DNA of 42,584 nucleotides from Micromonospora wenchangensis (GTDB lineage: Bacteria > Actinomycetota > Actinomycetes > Mycobacteriales > Micromonosporaceae), in the NCBI RefSeq assembly GCF_002210435.1, contig NZ_MZMV01000058.1:1-42584 (forward strand), in the 5' to 3' direction. Of the stretch, positions 15,078 to 23,125 are shown piece by piece (within the stretch, counting starts at the first letter, position 1; every line of letters begins with the position of its first letter). Under the pieces are notes generated by a model that was not told the DNA's origin, searched no databases, and worked only from the letters and a program-made list of their open reading frames with translations. Made by a program: the position numbers and the translations under genes.

Positions 15078-15911
15078 TCAGACCACGGACAGCGAACGGG
15101 CGTAGTTGACCTGGTTGTTGATCTGCTGCACCTGCCCCTGGTCGACCACCGGGATGCGGGCCACGTACTGGTGGCCGCCGCTGGTCACCGTCACCTGCAC
15201 GGTGCCGTGGTAGCGGGTCTCCTTGATCAGCAGGAAGAGCAGGCTGAAGATGGTGAGGCAGAAGAAGCCGAGGATGGCGCAGACGATCGCCCAACTGGCG
15301 ATCTTCTCCTCCCGCTGCCAGTGGTCGGTCACGTACCAGGTGGCACCGGCCAGGGGCAGCACCCCGGCCGGGGTGTGGATCATGGGCGGATTCACCATGA
15401 TCTCGCCGATCTGCACCGCCGCCGGCTGCTGACCACCCGCCGCCCCCGGCAACGGCGGGGTGAACTGCGGCGGGTACGGCCCCGGCTGGCCCACCGGCGC
15501 GGCGTACGGGTCTACCCCGGCCGGTGCCGGGAACGGTGCCGGCGGCGTGGAGAACTGGGCGGGCGGGGCCGAGAACTGGGCCGGTGGTGCCGAGAACTGG
15601 GCGGGCGGTGCCGAGAACTGGGCCGGTGGGCCGGAGAACGGTGCCGGTGGCGTCGGGTACTGCCCGGCCGCCGACGGGGTGGAGGGGTCGGCCGGTGCCG
15701 CCGGGGGAGGCGTGGCCGGTAACGGCGCGGTGGGAGGTGTCTGCTGCGCCGGTGCCGCCGGGAAGGCCGCCGGGGGCGCGGGGAACGCCGCCGGGGGCTG
15801 GGGCACGTCCGGCGACGGAGCCCAGGGATCGTAGGCGGGGCTCGCCTGCGTGGGCGGACCGGACGGGGCGGGCGGATCGGACGGGTACGACGGGGCGGGG
15901 TCGGAGGTCAC
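15078..15911 (-). CDS. Proline-rich membrane-anchored protein with cytoplasmic repeat region
   Basis: A 277-residue protein. Residues 1-165 are extremely rich in Pro, Ala, Ser and Gln and contain four PPAQFSA/T repeats. Residues ~185-240 include ATWYVTDHWQREEKIASW and a hydrophobic hairpin (AIVCAILGFFCLTIFSLLFLLI) that should be one long or two short membrane segments. The last ~45 residues (TVQVTVTSGGHQYVARIPV...) are a conserved-looking beta-rich domain. The GTG start has GAGGTG about six bases upstream. It converges on ligB, with 22 bp between stops. The domain is recognisable as a widespread actinobacterial membrane protein type, but no function is known. Confidence 0.8.
   Translation of the reverse strand: MTSDPAPSYPSDPPAPSGPPTQASPAYDPWAPSPDVPQPPAAFPAPPAAFPAAPAQQTPPTAPLPATPPPAAPADPSTPSAAGQYPTPPAPFSGPPAQFSAPPAQFSAPPAQFSAPPAQFSTPPAPFPAPAGVDPYAAPVGQPGPYPPQFTPPLPGAAGGQQPAAVQIGEIMVNPPMIHTPAGVLPLAGATWYVTDHWQREEKIASWAIVCAILGFFCLTIFSLLFLLIKETRYHGTVQVTVTSGGHQYVARIPVVDQGQVQQINNQVNYARSLSVV
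15550..15654 (-). repeat. 21-bp in-frame tandem repeats in the proline-rich gene
   Basis: GAGAACTGG recurs at 15550, 15571, 15592 and 15613, exactly 21 bp apart, with a degenerate fifth unit (GGAGAACGG) at 15633. Each unit encodes one PPAQFSA-like heptapeptide. Perfect spacing and near-identical units suggest recent slippage expansion. Confidence 0.9.
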
Positions 15912-16149
15912 CGCGACACCTCACGCGCGTTGAACATCCTGCGGACCATACAGCGTCAGGCGTCGCCGCGCGTCCCGGCGCGGTTCCGACGCGGGGGTAC
16001 GGCGGCCCGCCGAGGGCCCGGTGCGGCCACCGCCAGTCGCCCCGGCCGGGTGGCTCCGGCACTCGACCGGTTGATGGCATGACGTCATCAGCTCGAAAGG
16101 ACACGCACCCACGATGGGGCACCGCCCGACTGGTGCCGGGGCCGGGCGG

Positions 16150-16965
16150 TCAGGCGGAGGGGGCCGGTTCGGCGGCCCGGTCCACCGGAGGCTTCGGCGC
16201 GTCCAGGCCGGCGGCCCGTCGGGCCTCCCGCCGGGCCACCCAGCCGTAGCCGAAGAGCGTCATCACGGCGAACAACCACCACTGGACGACGTAGCCGAAG
16301 TTCTGCCAGTTGTTCGTGTGCCCGATCGGCACCGCCCGGAACGCCGGGTCGTTCGCCGGGGTCTGCTCGTCGAGCAGCAGGTACGCCCCGTGCAGCGGGT
16401 ACGGCAGTTCCCGGGCCAGCTTGTCCACGGTCACCCGGCGGGTCTCCAACCGGCCGTCGCGCCGGTCCACGCCGTTGCCGCCGGTCTCGGTGGGGTGCAC
16501 CCGGCCGACGACGGTCACCTGACCGGTCGGCAGCGCCGGCACCTCGGGCATGGCCAGCGCGCCGCCGGGTGCCGGGGGAACCCAGCCCCGGTCGACCAGC
16601 ACGGCCGTACCGTCGTCGAGCACCAGCGGGGCGAGCACCTCGAAGCCGACCCGGCTCTCCACCGTCCGGCCCCGGACCAGGATGACGTTCGCGGCGTCGT
16701 ACCGGCCGGTGGCGGTGACCCTGCTCCACTCGGCCTGCGCGGCGGGGGCCGCGCCGACGGTGCCCGCGCCGCCGGTGGGGGCCGGCAGCGTCGACCGCAG
16801 CGGCGCGGGGGTGCCGGCGGTGCCGGCGTCGATCCGTTCGTTGACGGCGGTACGTTCCCGGTAGCGGTCCAGTTGCCAGTTGCCCAGCAGCACCATGACG
16901 GCGGCGGCGGCCAGGGTCAGCGCGAGGATGCCCAGCCAGCGTGGGGTCAGCAGGAACCGGTACAC
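16150..16965 (-). CDS. SURF1 family cytochrome c oxidase assembly protein
   Basis: A 271-residue membrane protein. Layout is typical of SURF1: an N-terminal transmembrane helix (LGILALTLAAAAVMVLLGNWQ, ending in the family motif GxWQLDRYRE), a large extracytoplasmic domain with GRYD, ILVRGRT and VDRGWVP, and a second helix near the C-terminus after the hallmark HTNNWQNFGYVVQWWLFA. SURF1 helps insert haem a into aa3 cytochrome oxidase. This ties it functionally to ctaJ near 41.8 kb, although the genes are far apart. It is divergent from the CobB-like gene, 183 bp away. Basic/Pro tail at the C-terminus. Confidence 0.95.
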   Translation of the reverse strand: MYRFLLTPRWLGILALTLAAAAVMVLLGNWQLDRYRERTAVNERIDAGTAGTPAPLRSTLPAPTGGAGTVGAAPAAQAEWSRVTATGRYDAANVILVRGRTVESRVGFEVLAPLVLDDGTAVLVDRGWVPPAPGGALAMPEVPALPTGQVTVVGRVHPTETGGNGVDRRDGRLETRRVTVDKLARELPYPLHGAYLLLDEQTPANDPAFRAVPIGHTNNWQNFGYVVQWWLFAVMTLFGYGWVARREARRAAGLDAPKPPVDRAAEPAPSA

Positions 16966-17148
16966 AGCACGAGGCTACCCGTATGACCGACGCCACCCTG
17001 CGCGACGGCCCGGCACCGGCCCGTACGGTGTGCGCATCGGCGGTCTCCACCTGTCGCCGGGGGCGGGTATGGTCACGCCTGCGGATCACCGCCGGTGTTC
17101 CTCCCGGCCGTCCGCGAGCCACCGCCCGTCGCCACCGAGGAGTCGACG

Positions 17149-18525
17149 ATGACCTCCGTGCCGCGCCTCGTGTTCAGCGCGCCGTCCTCCGGCCACGGCA
17201 CCAACGCGCTGTCCGTCGGTCTGCTCGCCGCCCTCGCCGACCGGGGGCTCGACGTCGCCGGGTTCAAGGTCGGCCCGGACCACGTCGACGCCGCCTACCT
17301 CGGCCTGGCCGCCGGCCGTCCCGGCCGTACCCTCGACCCCCGGCTGACCGGCGGCGACCGGCTCGGGCCCCTCTTCGCGTACGGCGCGCAGGGTGCCGCG
17401 TTGGCCCTGGTCCAGGGCACCATGGGGCTGTACGACTCGGTCGCGGGCCGCCCCGAGGCGGAGTCCACGGCCGCCGTGGCGACCGCGCTGCGCAGCCCCG
17501 TCGTGCTGGTGATCGACGTGGCGGCGATGGGGCAGTCGGTGGCCGCCCTGGTGCACGGCTTCCGCTCGTACGACGAGCAGCTCTGGTTGGGTGGGGTGAT
17601 CCTCACCCAGGTCGCCTCCGGCCGGCACGAGGCCATGCTCCGGGAGGCGCTCGACGACGTCGGGATGCCCGTCTACGGCGCGCTGCGCCGGCACGAACTG
17701 CCCCCGGTGCTGCCCGCCCGCCGGCACGGCGTGGTGCCGGTCCTCGGCCGCGACGCCGAGGCGTCCCGGGCGGTGCGCCGGCTCGGCGAGGCGGTCGCCG
17801 GGACGGTCGACCTGGAACGCCTGCTCGGGTTGGCCCGTTCCGCCCCGGCGCTCTCCGTCCCGGCCTGGTCGCCGGTGTCCGACGCCCCGGTGTCCGACGC
17901 GCCGGTGGTGGCGCTCGCCGGCGGCCCCGGCGGCAGCTACAGCCTCCCGGAGACCGCCGAGCTGCTGCGGGCCGCCGGTGCCCAGGTGGTCACCGTCGAC
18001 CCGCTGCGCGACGAGGCGCTGCCCCCCGGCACCCGCGCGCTGGTCGTCGGGGGCGCGCTGCCCGAGTCGTACGCGCGGGACCTGTCGGCCAACCGGCGGC
18101 TGTGCATCGCGGTGGCCGAACTGGCCCGCACCGGCCGTCCGGTGATCGCCGAGGGCACCGGCCTGCTGTGGCTGGCCCGGGAACTGGACGGGCTGCCGAT
18201 GTGCGGGGTGCTGGACGCGATCGGCGCGAGCCGGGACGGCCTGGTGGTCGGCTACCGGGAGGCGACCGCACTGTCCGACAGCGCGGTCGCCCGTACCGGT
18301 GCGACGGTGGTGGGTTACAAGCAGCACGGCGCGGTGCTCACCCCCCGGGCCGGGCAGCGGGCCGCCTGGGGTTGGGAGGGCGGCACGCCCGAGGGCTTCG
18401 TCTGGCGGGGTGTGCACGCCTCCCAGCTCGGCCTGCACTGGGCGGCGTACCCCGAGATCGCGACCCGGCTGGTGACGGCGGCGGCGCTGCCCTCGCCGGT
18501 CGAGGGCGTCGCCGCGCCGGCCTGA
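17149..18525 (+). CDS. CobB/CbiA-like protein with substituted catalytic motifs
   Basis: A 458-residue protein of the same length and domain order as cobyrinate a,c-diamide synthase. Retained: FKVGPDHVDAAYLGLAAGRP, MGLYD, LPARRHGVVPV, and a glutaminase-like second half (LSANRR, LDGLPMCGV, GVHAS). Changed: the P-loop GSGKTT is GHGTNA (residues 15-20, Lys lost), EGxxGLYDG is QGTMGLYDS, the nucleophile motif AECxGLLYL is AEGTGLLWL (Gly336 for Cys), the H-E-F-H motif is YKQH (390-393) and the late S-Y-L-H-T-H motif is SQLGLH. ATP-driven glutamine amidation therefore looks impossible. ATG 17149 has GAGGAG six bases upstream. It stands alone between SURF1 and a penicillin-binding protein. Likely a corrinoid-related paralogue with a new, perhaps binding, role. 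The genuine CobB would be elsewhere. Confidence 0.85.
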   Translation: MTSVPRLVFSAPSSGHGTNALSVGLLAALADRGLDVAGFKVGPDHVDAAYLGLAAGRPGRTLDPRLTGGDRLGPLFAYGAQGAALALVQGTMGLYDSVAGRPEAESTAAVATALRSPVVLVIDVAAMGQSVAALVHGFRSYDEQLWLGGVILTQVASGRHEAMLREALDDVGMPVYGALRRHELPPVLPARRHGVVPVLGRDAEASRAVRRLGEAVAGTVDLERLLGLARSAPALSVPAWSPVSDAPVSDAPVVALAGGPGGSYSLPETAELLRAAGAQVVTVDPLRDEALPPGTRALVVGGALPESYARDLSANRRLCIAVAELARTGRPVIAEGTGLLWLARELDGLPMCGVLDAIGASRDGLVVGYREATALSDSAVARTGATVVGYKQHGAVLTPRAGQRAAWGWEGGTPEGFVWRGVHASQLGLHWAAYPEIATRLVTAAALPSPVEGVAAPA

Positions 18526-18565
18526 CCGGCCCCGGCTGGACCGGCCAGCGCCCACCGGCCCCGCC

Positions 18566-20698
18566 TCAGCCGACGATGGCGTCCGATGGTGGGGTGAACT
18601 GGCGGGTCGGGGTGCCCTTGAGGCCGTCGCGCAGGGTCTGGGCGACCGCGTTGACCGGGACCTGGGACTGCCCGTCACCGACGGCGTTGAACGGGTTGTC
18701 CGGGTCGGCGATGAAGCTCGCCGCCGCCAGTTCCGGGGTGTAGCCGACGAACCAGGCCGACCGGGTGCTGTCCGTGGTGCCGGTCTTGCCGGCCACCGGG
18801 CGGCCCACCGTGCCCCGGACGCTGTCCGCCGTCGACCAGCCGCCGCAGGTTCCCTTGGCCGGGGTGTCGCCGGTGGGGCAGCGGGCCGCGTCGGTGGCGG
18901 CACGGGCGGCGTCGGCGTTCACCACCTGCCGGCAGCGCGGCTTGGCGACCTCCCGTTCGATGCCGCCGGCGGTCTTGTAGGTGGCCGGGGTGCCGTCCCG
19001 GTTGGTGATCGAGTTGACAGGCATCGCCTCGCAGTAGCGCCCGTCGGCGGCGATCGCGGCGTACGCGTTGGCCATCTCCAGCGGGGTGGCGTCGGAGACG
19101 CCCAGGGTGAACGCGCCCCACTTCTTCGCCTTGGTCGGCGACGCCTGCTCCTTGTCGACGTCGGTACGCCAGCGCAGGCCGAGCTGCTCGGCGAGGTGCA
19201 CCCCCCGGTCCGCGCCGATCTTCTCCTCCAGCTGGACGAAGTAGGTGTTCACCGACTTGCCGAACCCGGACCACATGGTCTGCCGGCCGGTCATCGCGGC
19301 GCTGGCGTTGGACGGGGCCCACCCGTCGTAGACGGCCGACTTGTACCGGTAGGGCGAGTCGAACGCGGTGGACAGCGGCATCCCGGCGTCCAGGGCGGCC
19401 AGCATCGGGAACATCTTGAACGTCGAGCCGGCCTGGTAGCCCGGGAGGGTGCCGCCGCCGAGCAGCGGGGCGACCGTGTTCGGGTAGTTCGCCTTCATCT
19501 TCGGGTCGGCCTCGGGGTTCGAGCTGGGTCCGTTCTCGCTGACGTCCAGGGAGTACGTGCGGTTCACCGCCATCGCCTTGATCCGTCCGGTGCCCGGTTC
19601 GGCGACCACGATCCCGTTGGCGAAGGGGCTGTCGACGCGGTCCTTCGCGCCGACGTTCGTCTCGGCGGCGGCCTGCACCTTGGGGTCGAGGCTCAGCACG
19701 ATCCGGTAGCCGCCCCGGCGCAGCTTGTCCATCCGTTCCAGCCGGTTCTCCCCGAACGCGGGCTGCGCGCTCCACCAGTTCTTCACGTAGTCGCAGGCGA
19801 AGCCCCAGGTGTTGTACTTGTCGGGGATCGCGGCGCAGTCGTTGGCGGGGGTGGTGGGCCGGGTCCGGATGGGTTCGCTCTTGGCCACCGCGGCGGCGTC
19901 CGGGGACAGGTAGCCGAGCTGGGTCATCTTGTCGAGCACGTAGTTGCGCCGGCCGGTGGCCTCCTTCTGGTCCGAGCTGAGCGGGTCGTACTCGGAGGGG
20001 GACTTGACCAGGCCGGCGAGGGTGGCCGCCTCGACCGGGGTGAGCGTGGCCGGGGTCTTGGAGAAGAAGATCTGCGCCGCGGCGTAGATGCCGTACGCCC
20101 GGTGACCGAAGTACGCCGAGTTGAGGTAGCGCTCCAGGATCTGGTCCTTGGTCAGCTCCTTCTCGATGTCCAGCGCCATCCGCATCTCCTTGACCTTGCG
20201 CAGGCTGGTCTGCTGGATGGCCTCCTGGACCTCCTGCGGCGTCTGCGCACTGTCCCGCAGCGCCATCCGGACGTACTGCATGGTCAGGGTGGAGGCGCCC
20301 TGGGAGACGCCGCTGGAGCGGGTGTTGGCCACGAAGGCGCGCGCGACGCCCTTCGGGTCGACGCCCCGGTGCTGGTAGAAGCGGTTGTCTTCGGCGGCGA
20401 CGATGGCCTGCTGGATGTTCGGCGACATGTCCGACAACTTGGTGTACTGCCGGTACTCCTCGTAGAACATCGTCAGGATCGTCGTGCCGTCTGGCGCGTA
20501 GAGGTAGGACGTCTCGGCGGGCAGGGCGGTCCGCAGGATGTTCGTCTTGTGCTCCACGGCGTGCGCGGTGGCCTTGGCGCCCAGGCCGGTCACGGCGGCC
20601 AGCGGGTACGCCACGGCGGCGAGCACGATGCCGGCGATCAGCCCGGCACGCAGGAGAGGAACGGAACGACCAGCGGCAGCAAGGGGTCGATTGCTCAC
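18566..20698 (-). CDS. Class A penicillin-binding protein (bifunctional transglycosylase/transpeptidase)
   Basis: A 710-residue cell-wall enzyme that polymerises and crosslinks peptidoglycan. N-terminal membrane anchor LLRAGLIAGIVLAAVAYPLAA (15-35). GT51 domain: AAEDNRFYQHRGVD with catalytic Glu103, GASTLTMQYVR, KELTKDQILERYLNSAYFG and AAQIFFSKTPATLTPVEAATLAG. Transpeptidase domain: GSTFK (nucleophile Ser425), SVN in GKSVNTYFVQ, and KTGTT (Lys638). Extra Cys residues in the linker and near GTCGGW may form disulfides. GTG 20698 follows a minus-strand TAACTT element by about seven bases with no ribosome binding site, suggesting a leaderless mRNA. No PASTA domains. Divergent from cobC. Confidence 0.96.
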   Translation of the reverse strand: MSNRPLAAAGRSVPLLRAGLIAGIVLAAVAYPLAAVTGLGAKATAHAVEHKTNILRTALPAETSYLYAPDGTTILTMFYEEYRQYTKLSDMSPNIQQAIVAAEDNRFYQHRGVDPKGVARAFVANTRSSGVSQGASTLTMQYVRMALRDSAQTPQEVQEAIQQTSLRKVKEMRMALDIEKELTKDQILERYLNSAYFGHRAYGIYAAAQIFFSKTPATLTPVEAATLAGLVKSPSEYDPLSSDQKEATGRRNYVLDKMTQLGYLSPDAAAVAKSEPIRTRPTTPANDCAAIPDKYNTWGFACDYVKNWWSAQPAFGENRLERMDKLRRGGYRIVLSLDPKVQAAAETNVGAKDRVDSPFANGIVVAEPGTGRIKAMAVNRTYSLDVSENGPSSNPEADPKMKANYPNTVAPLLGGGTLPGYQAGSTFKMFPMLAALDAGMPLSTAFDSPYRYKSAVYDGWAPSNASAAMTGRQTMWSGFGKSVNTYFVQLEEKIGADRGVHLAEQLGLRWRTDVDKEQASPTKAKKWGAFTLGVSDATPLEMANAYAAIAADGRYCEAMPVNSITNRDGTPATYKTAGGIEREVAKPRCRQVVNADAARAATDAARCPTGDTPAKGTCGGWSTADSVRGTVGRPVAGKTGTTDSTRSAWFVGYTPELAAASFIADPDNPFNAVGDGQSQVPVNAVAQTLRDGLKGTPTRQFTPPSDAIVG

Positions 20699-20864
20699 CT
20701 GGTCAAGTTATGACATTTCCGATTCGTCCATGAGAAGAATTCATGAACGCTCGGGCGTTCCCCGGCCGGGACGGCAGCCGTGGGTGAAGGGTCCGGTGTG
20801 CCGTGATGTGGACCACCCCGGGATCGGCTGTCCCCTGCGCCGGCTTCCCGGCAGGATCGCGGAC

Positions 20865-22001
20865 ATGCATGGGCAACTCACCGGCGTCGAGCCGTCGACC
20901 GGCCCGGAAGCCGCCGGTGCCGGCCCGGCGACCGCGCCCGGGGCGACCGTCGACGCCGAACCGGACCTCGCCCACCACGGGGACGCCGAGGCCACCCCCG
21001 GCCTGGTCGACCTGGCCGTCAACGTCCGCCGCGACCCGATGCCGGACTGGCTGGCCGACCCGGTCACCGCCGCCCTCGCCGACCTGGCCGGCTACCCCGA
21101 CCCCCGGCCGGCCCGCGCCGCCGTCGCCGCCCGGCACGGCCGCCCACCGGCGGAGGTGCTGCTCACCGCCGGTGCCGCCGAGGGCTTCGTGCTGCTCGCC
21201 CGCGCCCTGGTCGGGGTGCGCCGCCCGGTGGTGGTGCACCCGCAGTTCACCGAGCCGGAGGCCGCGCTGCGGGCCGCCGGCCACCGGGTCGAACGGCTCC
21301 TGCTCGACCCGGACGACGACTTCCGGCTCGACCCCGCGCGGGTGCCGGCCGACGCCGACCTGGTCATGATCGGCAACCCGACCAACCCGACCTCGGTGCT
21401 GCACCCCGCCACCGACCTGGCCGCCCTGGCCCGGCCCGGCCGGGTGCTCGTCGTCGACGAGGCGTTCGCCGACACCACCGGTGTCCCCGGCGTCGACGGC
21501 GAACCCGAGTCGCTCGCGGCCCGCCGGGACCTGCCCGGCCTGGTCGTGGTGCGCAGCCTCACCAAGACCTGGGGCCTGGCCGGGCTGCGGATCGGCTACC
21601 TGCTCGGCGAGGCCGCCCTGCTGGAGCGGCTGGCCGCCGCCCAGCCGCTGTGGGCCGTGTCCACCCCGGCGCTGGCCGCCGCCACCGCCGTCGCGTCCCC
21701 GGCCGGTGTCGCCGCCGAGCGCGCCATCGCCGCCCGGCTCGCCGCCGACCGCGAGCACCTGGTGCGCCGCCTGTCGGCCCTACCGGGGGTACGCGTCGCG
21801 GGCCGCCCGGCCAGCGCCTTCGTCCTGGTCCACCGGCCCGGGGCCGACCGGGTACGCCAGGCGTTGCGCGACCGGGGCTGGGCGGTACGACGTGGCGACA
21901 CCTTCCCCGGGCTGGGTCCGGACTGGCTGCGGATCGCCGTCCGCGACCCGGCCACCACGGATGCGTTCATCGAGGTACTGGCGGAGATCCTGGAGGCATG
22001 A
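20865..22001 (+). CDS. cobC: L-threonine-O-3-phosphate decarboxylase-like aminotransferase, CobC
   Basis: A 378-residue fold-type I PLP enzyme. Motifs: TAGAAEGFVLLARAL (cofactor phosphate), GNPTNPTS (Asn contacts), VLVVDEAFADTTG (Asp contacting the pyridine nitrogen) and RSLTKTWGLAGLRIGYLLG with Schiff-base Lys234. The enzyme would decarboxylate threonine phosphate to aminopropanol phosphate, the substrate used by CobD. The cobalamin context (cobT and cysG directly downstream) supports this over histidinol-phosphate aminotransferase, a close homologue. The first 55 residues are a variable Ala/Gly/Pro extension. ATG 20865 follows CAGGAT by seven bases. Its stop overlaps the cobT start. Confidence 0.85.
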   Translation: MHGQLTGVEPSTGPEAAGAGPATAPGATVDAEPDLAHHGDAEATPGLVDLAVNVRRDPMPDWLADPVTAALADLAGYPDPRPARAAVAARHGRPPAEVLLTAGAAEGFVLLARALVGVRRPVVVHPQFTEPEAALRAAGHRVERLLLDPDDDFRLDPARVPADADLVMIGNPTNPTSVLHPATDLAALARPGRVLVVDEAFADTTGVPGVDGEPESLAARRDLPGLVVVRSLTKTWGLAGLRIGYLLGEAALLERLAAAQPLWAVSTPALAAATAVASPAGVAAERAIAARLAADREHLVRRLSALPGVRVAGRPASAFVLVHRPGADRVRQALRDRGWAVRRGDTFPGLGPDWLRIAVRDPATTDAFIEVLAEILEA

Positions 22002-23125
22002 TGTTGGAGACGACGATCGCGGAGATCGGTCCGCCCGACCCGGTGGCGATGACGGCCGCCCGGGACCTCCAGGCCCGCCTGACCAAGCCGGCCGGCTCGC
22101 TCGGCGTGCTGGAGGAGCTGTCCGTACGCCTGGCCGGCCTGGCCGGGGTCTGCCCGCCGCCGCTGCCCGAACCGGCGGCGGTGGCGATCTTCGCCGGGGA
22201 CCACGGCGTGCACGCCCAGCGGGTCACCCCGTGGCCGCAGGAGGTCACCGCCCAGATGATCGGGAACTTCCTGGCCGGCGGGGCGGTCGTCAACGCGTTC
22301 GCCCGGCAGGCCGGCGCGTCGGTCACCGTGGTCGACGTCGGTGTGGCCGCGCCGTTGCCGTTCCCGCCCGCCGACGCCACGTCCGCTGATGCCGCGCCCG
22401 CCGACGCCGCGTCCGGCCCGACCGGCACCGCCCCGGCACCGCCGCGCCTGCTCGACGCGAACGTGCGACGCGGCACCCGGGACATGACGGTCACCGCCGC
22501 CCTCACCCGGGACGAGGCGCGGGCGGCGGTCGAGACCGGCATCCGGGTCGCCGGCGGGCTGATCGACGCCGGGGCGGGGGTGCTGCTCACCGGCGACATG
22601 GGGATCGCCAACACCACGCCGGCCGCCGCGCTGGTCGCCGCGTTCACCGGGGTCGACCCGGAGGCGGCCACCGGCCGGGGCACCGGGGTGGACGACGAGA
22701 CGTACCGGCGCAAGGTCGGCGTGGTGCGCACGGCGCTTCAGCGGCACCGGCCCGACCCGGCCGATCCGCTGGGGGTGCTGGCCGCCGTCGGTGGCCTGGA
22801 GCACGCGGCGCTGGCCGGCCTGATCCTCGGCGCGGCGGCCCGCCGGGTGCCGGTGCTGCTCGACGGGGTGATCGCGGTCAGCGCCGCGCTGGCCGCCGCC
22901 GCCCTCGCCCCCGACGCGGTCGGTGCGATGGTCGCCGGGCACCGCTCCGTCGAGCCGGGTGCCACCGTGGCGCTGCGGCACCTCGGCCTCGACCCGCTTG
23001 TCGACCTCGGCCTGCGCCTCGGCGAGGGCGCCGGGGCGCTGCTGGCCCTGCCGGTGGTCACCGGCGCGGTCCGGGTGCTGCACGAGGTGGCCACCTTCGA
23101 CGCGGCGGGGGTCTCCGAGAAGTGA
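22001..23125 (+). CDS. cobT: Nicotinate-nucleotide-dimethylbenzimidazole phosphoribosyltransferase CobT
   Basis: A 374-residue enzyme that makes alpha-ribazole phosphate for the lower ligand of cobalamin. Motifs: LTKPAGSLGVLEEL, IFAGDHGVHAQRVTPWPQEVTAQM, LTGDMGIANTTPAAAL, DDETYRRKVGVVRTAL and, near the end, RLGEGAGALLAL with the catalytic-base Glu342. An Ala/Asp/Ser/Pro insertion (about residues 124-147) is lineage-specific padding. Two ATG codons overlap the cobC stop (21998 and 22001). 22001 is four bases from GGAGG and is preferred. It overlaps cysG by 4 bp. Part of a tight three-gene operon. Confidence 0.95.
   Translation: MLETTIAEIGPPDPVAMTAARDLQARLTKPAGSLGVLEELSVRLAGLAGVCPPPLPEPAAVAIFAGDHGVHAQRVTPWPQEVTAQMIGNFLAGGAVVNAFARQAGASVTVVDVGVAAPLPFPPADATSADAAPADAASGPTGTAPAPPRLLDANVRRGTRDMTVTAALTRDEARAAVETGIRVAGGLIDAGAGVLLTGDMGIANTTPAAALVAAFTGVDPEAATGRGTGVDDETYRRKVGVVRTALQRHRPDPADPLGVLAAVGGLEHAALAGLILGAAARRVPVLLDGVIAVSAALAAAALAPDAVGAMVAGHRSVEPGATVALRHLGLDPLVDLGLRLGEGAGALLALPVVTGAVRVLHEVATFDAAGVSEK

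Noticed and set aside
15550..15654. Regularly spaced repeats as a possible CRISPR array
   Set aside because: The units are contiguous, 21 bp, in frame and coding for PPAQFSA; there are no unique spacers and no cas genes.
20699..20864. Small hairpins (GAACGC-TCGG-GCGTTC, CATGA/TCATG) as a small RNA
   Set aside because: They are short and lie in a divergent promoter region; no promoter-terminator unit of their own can be seen.
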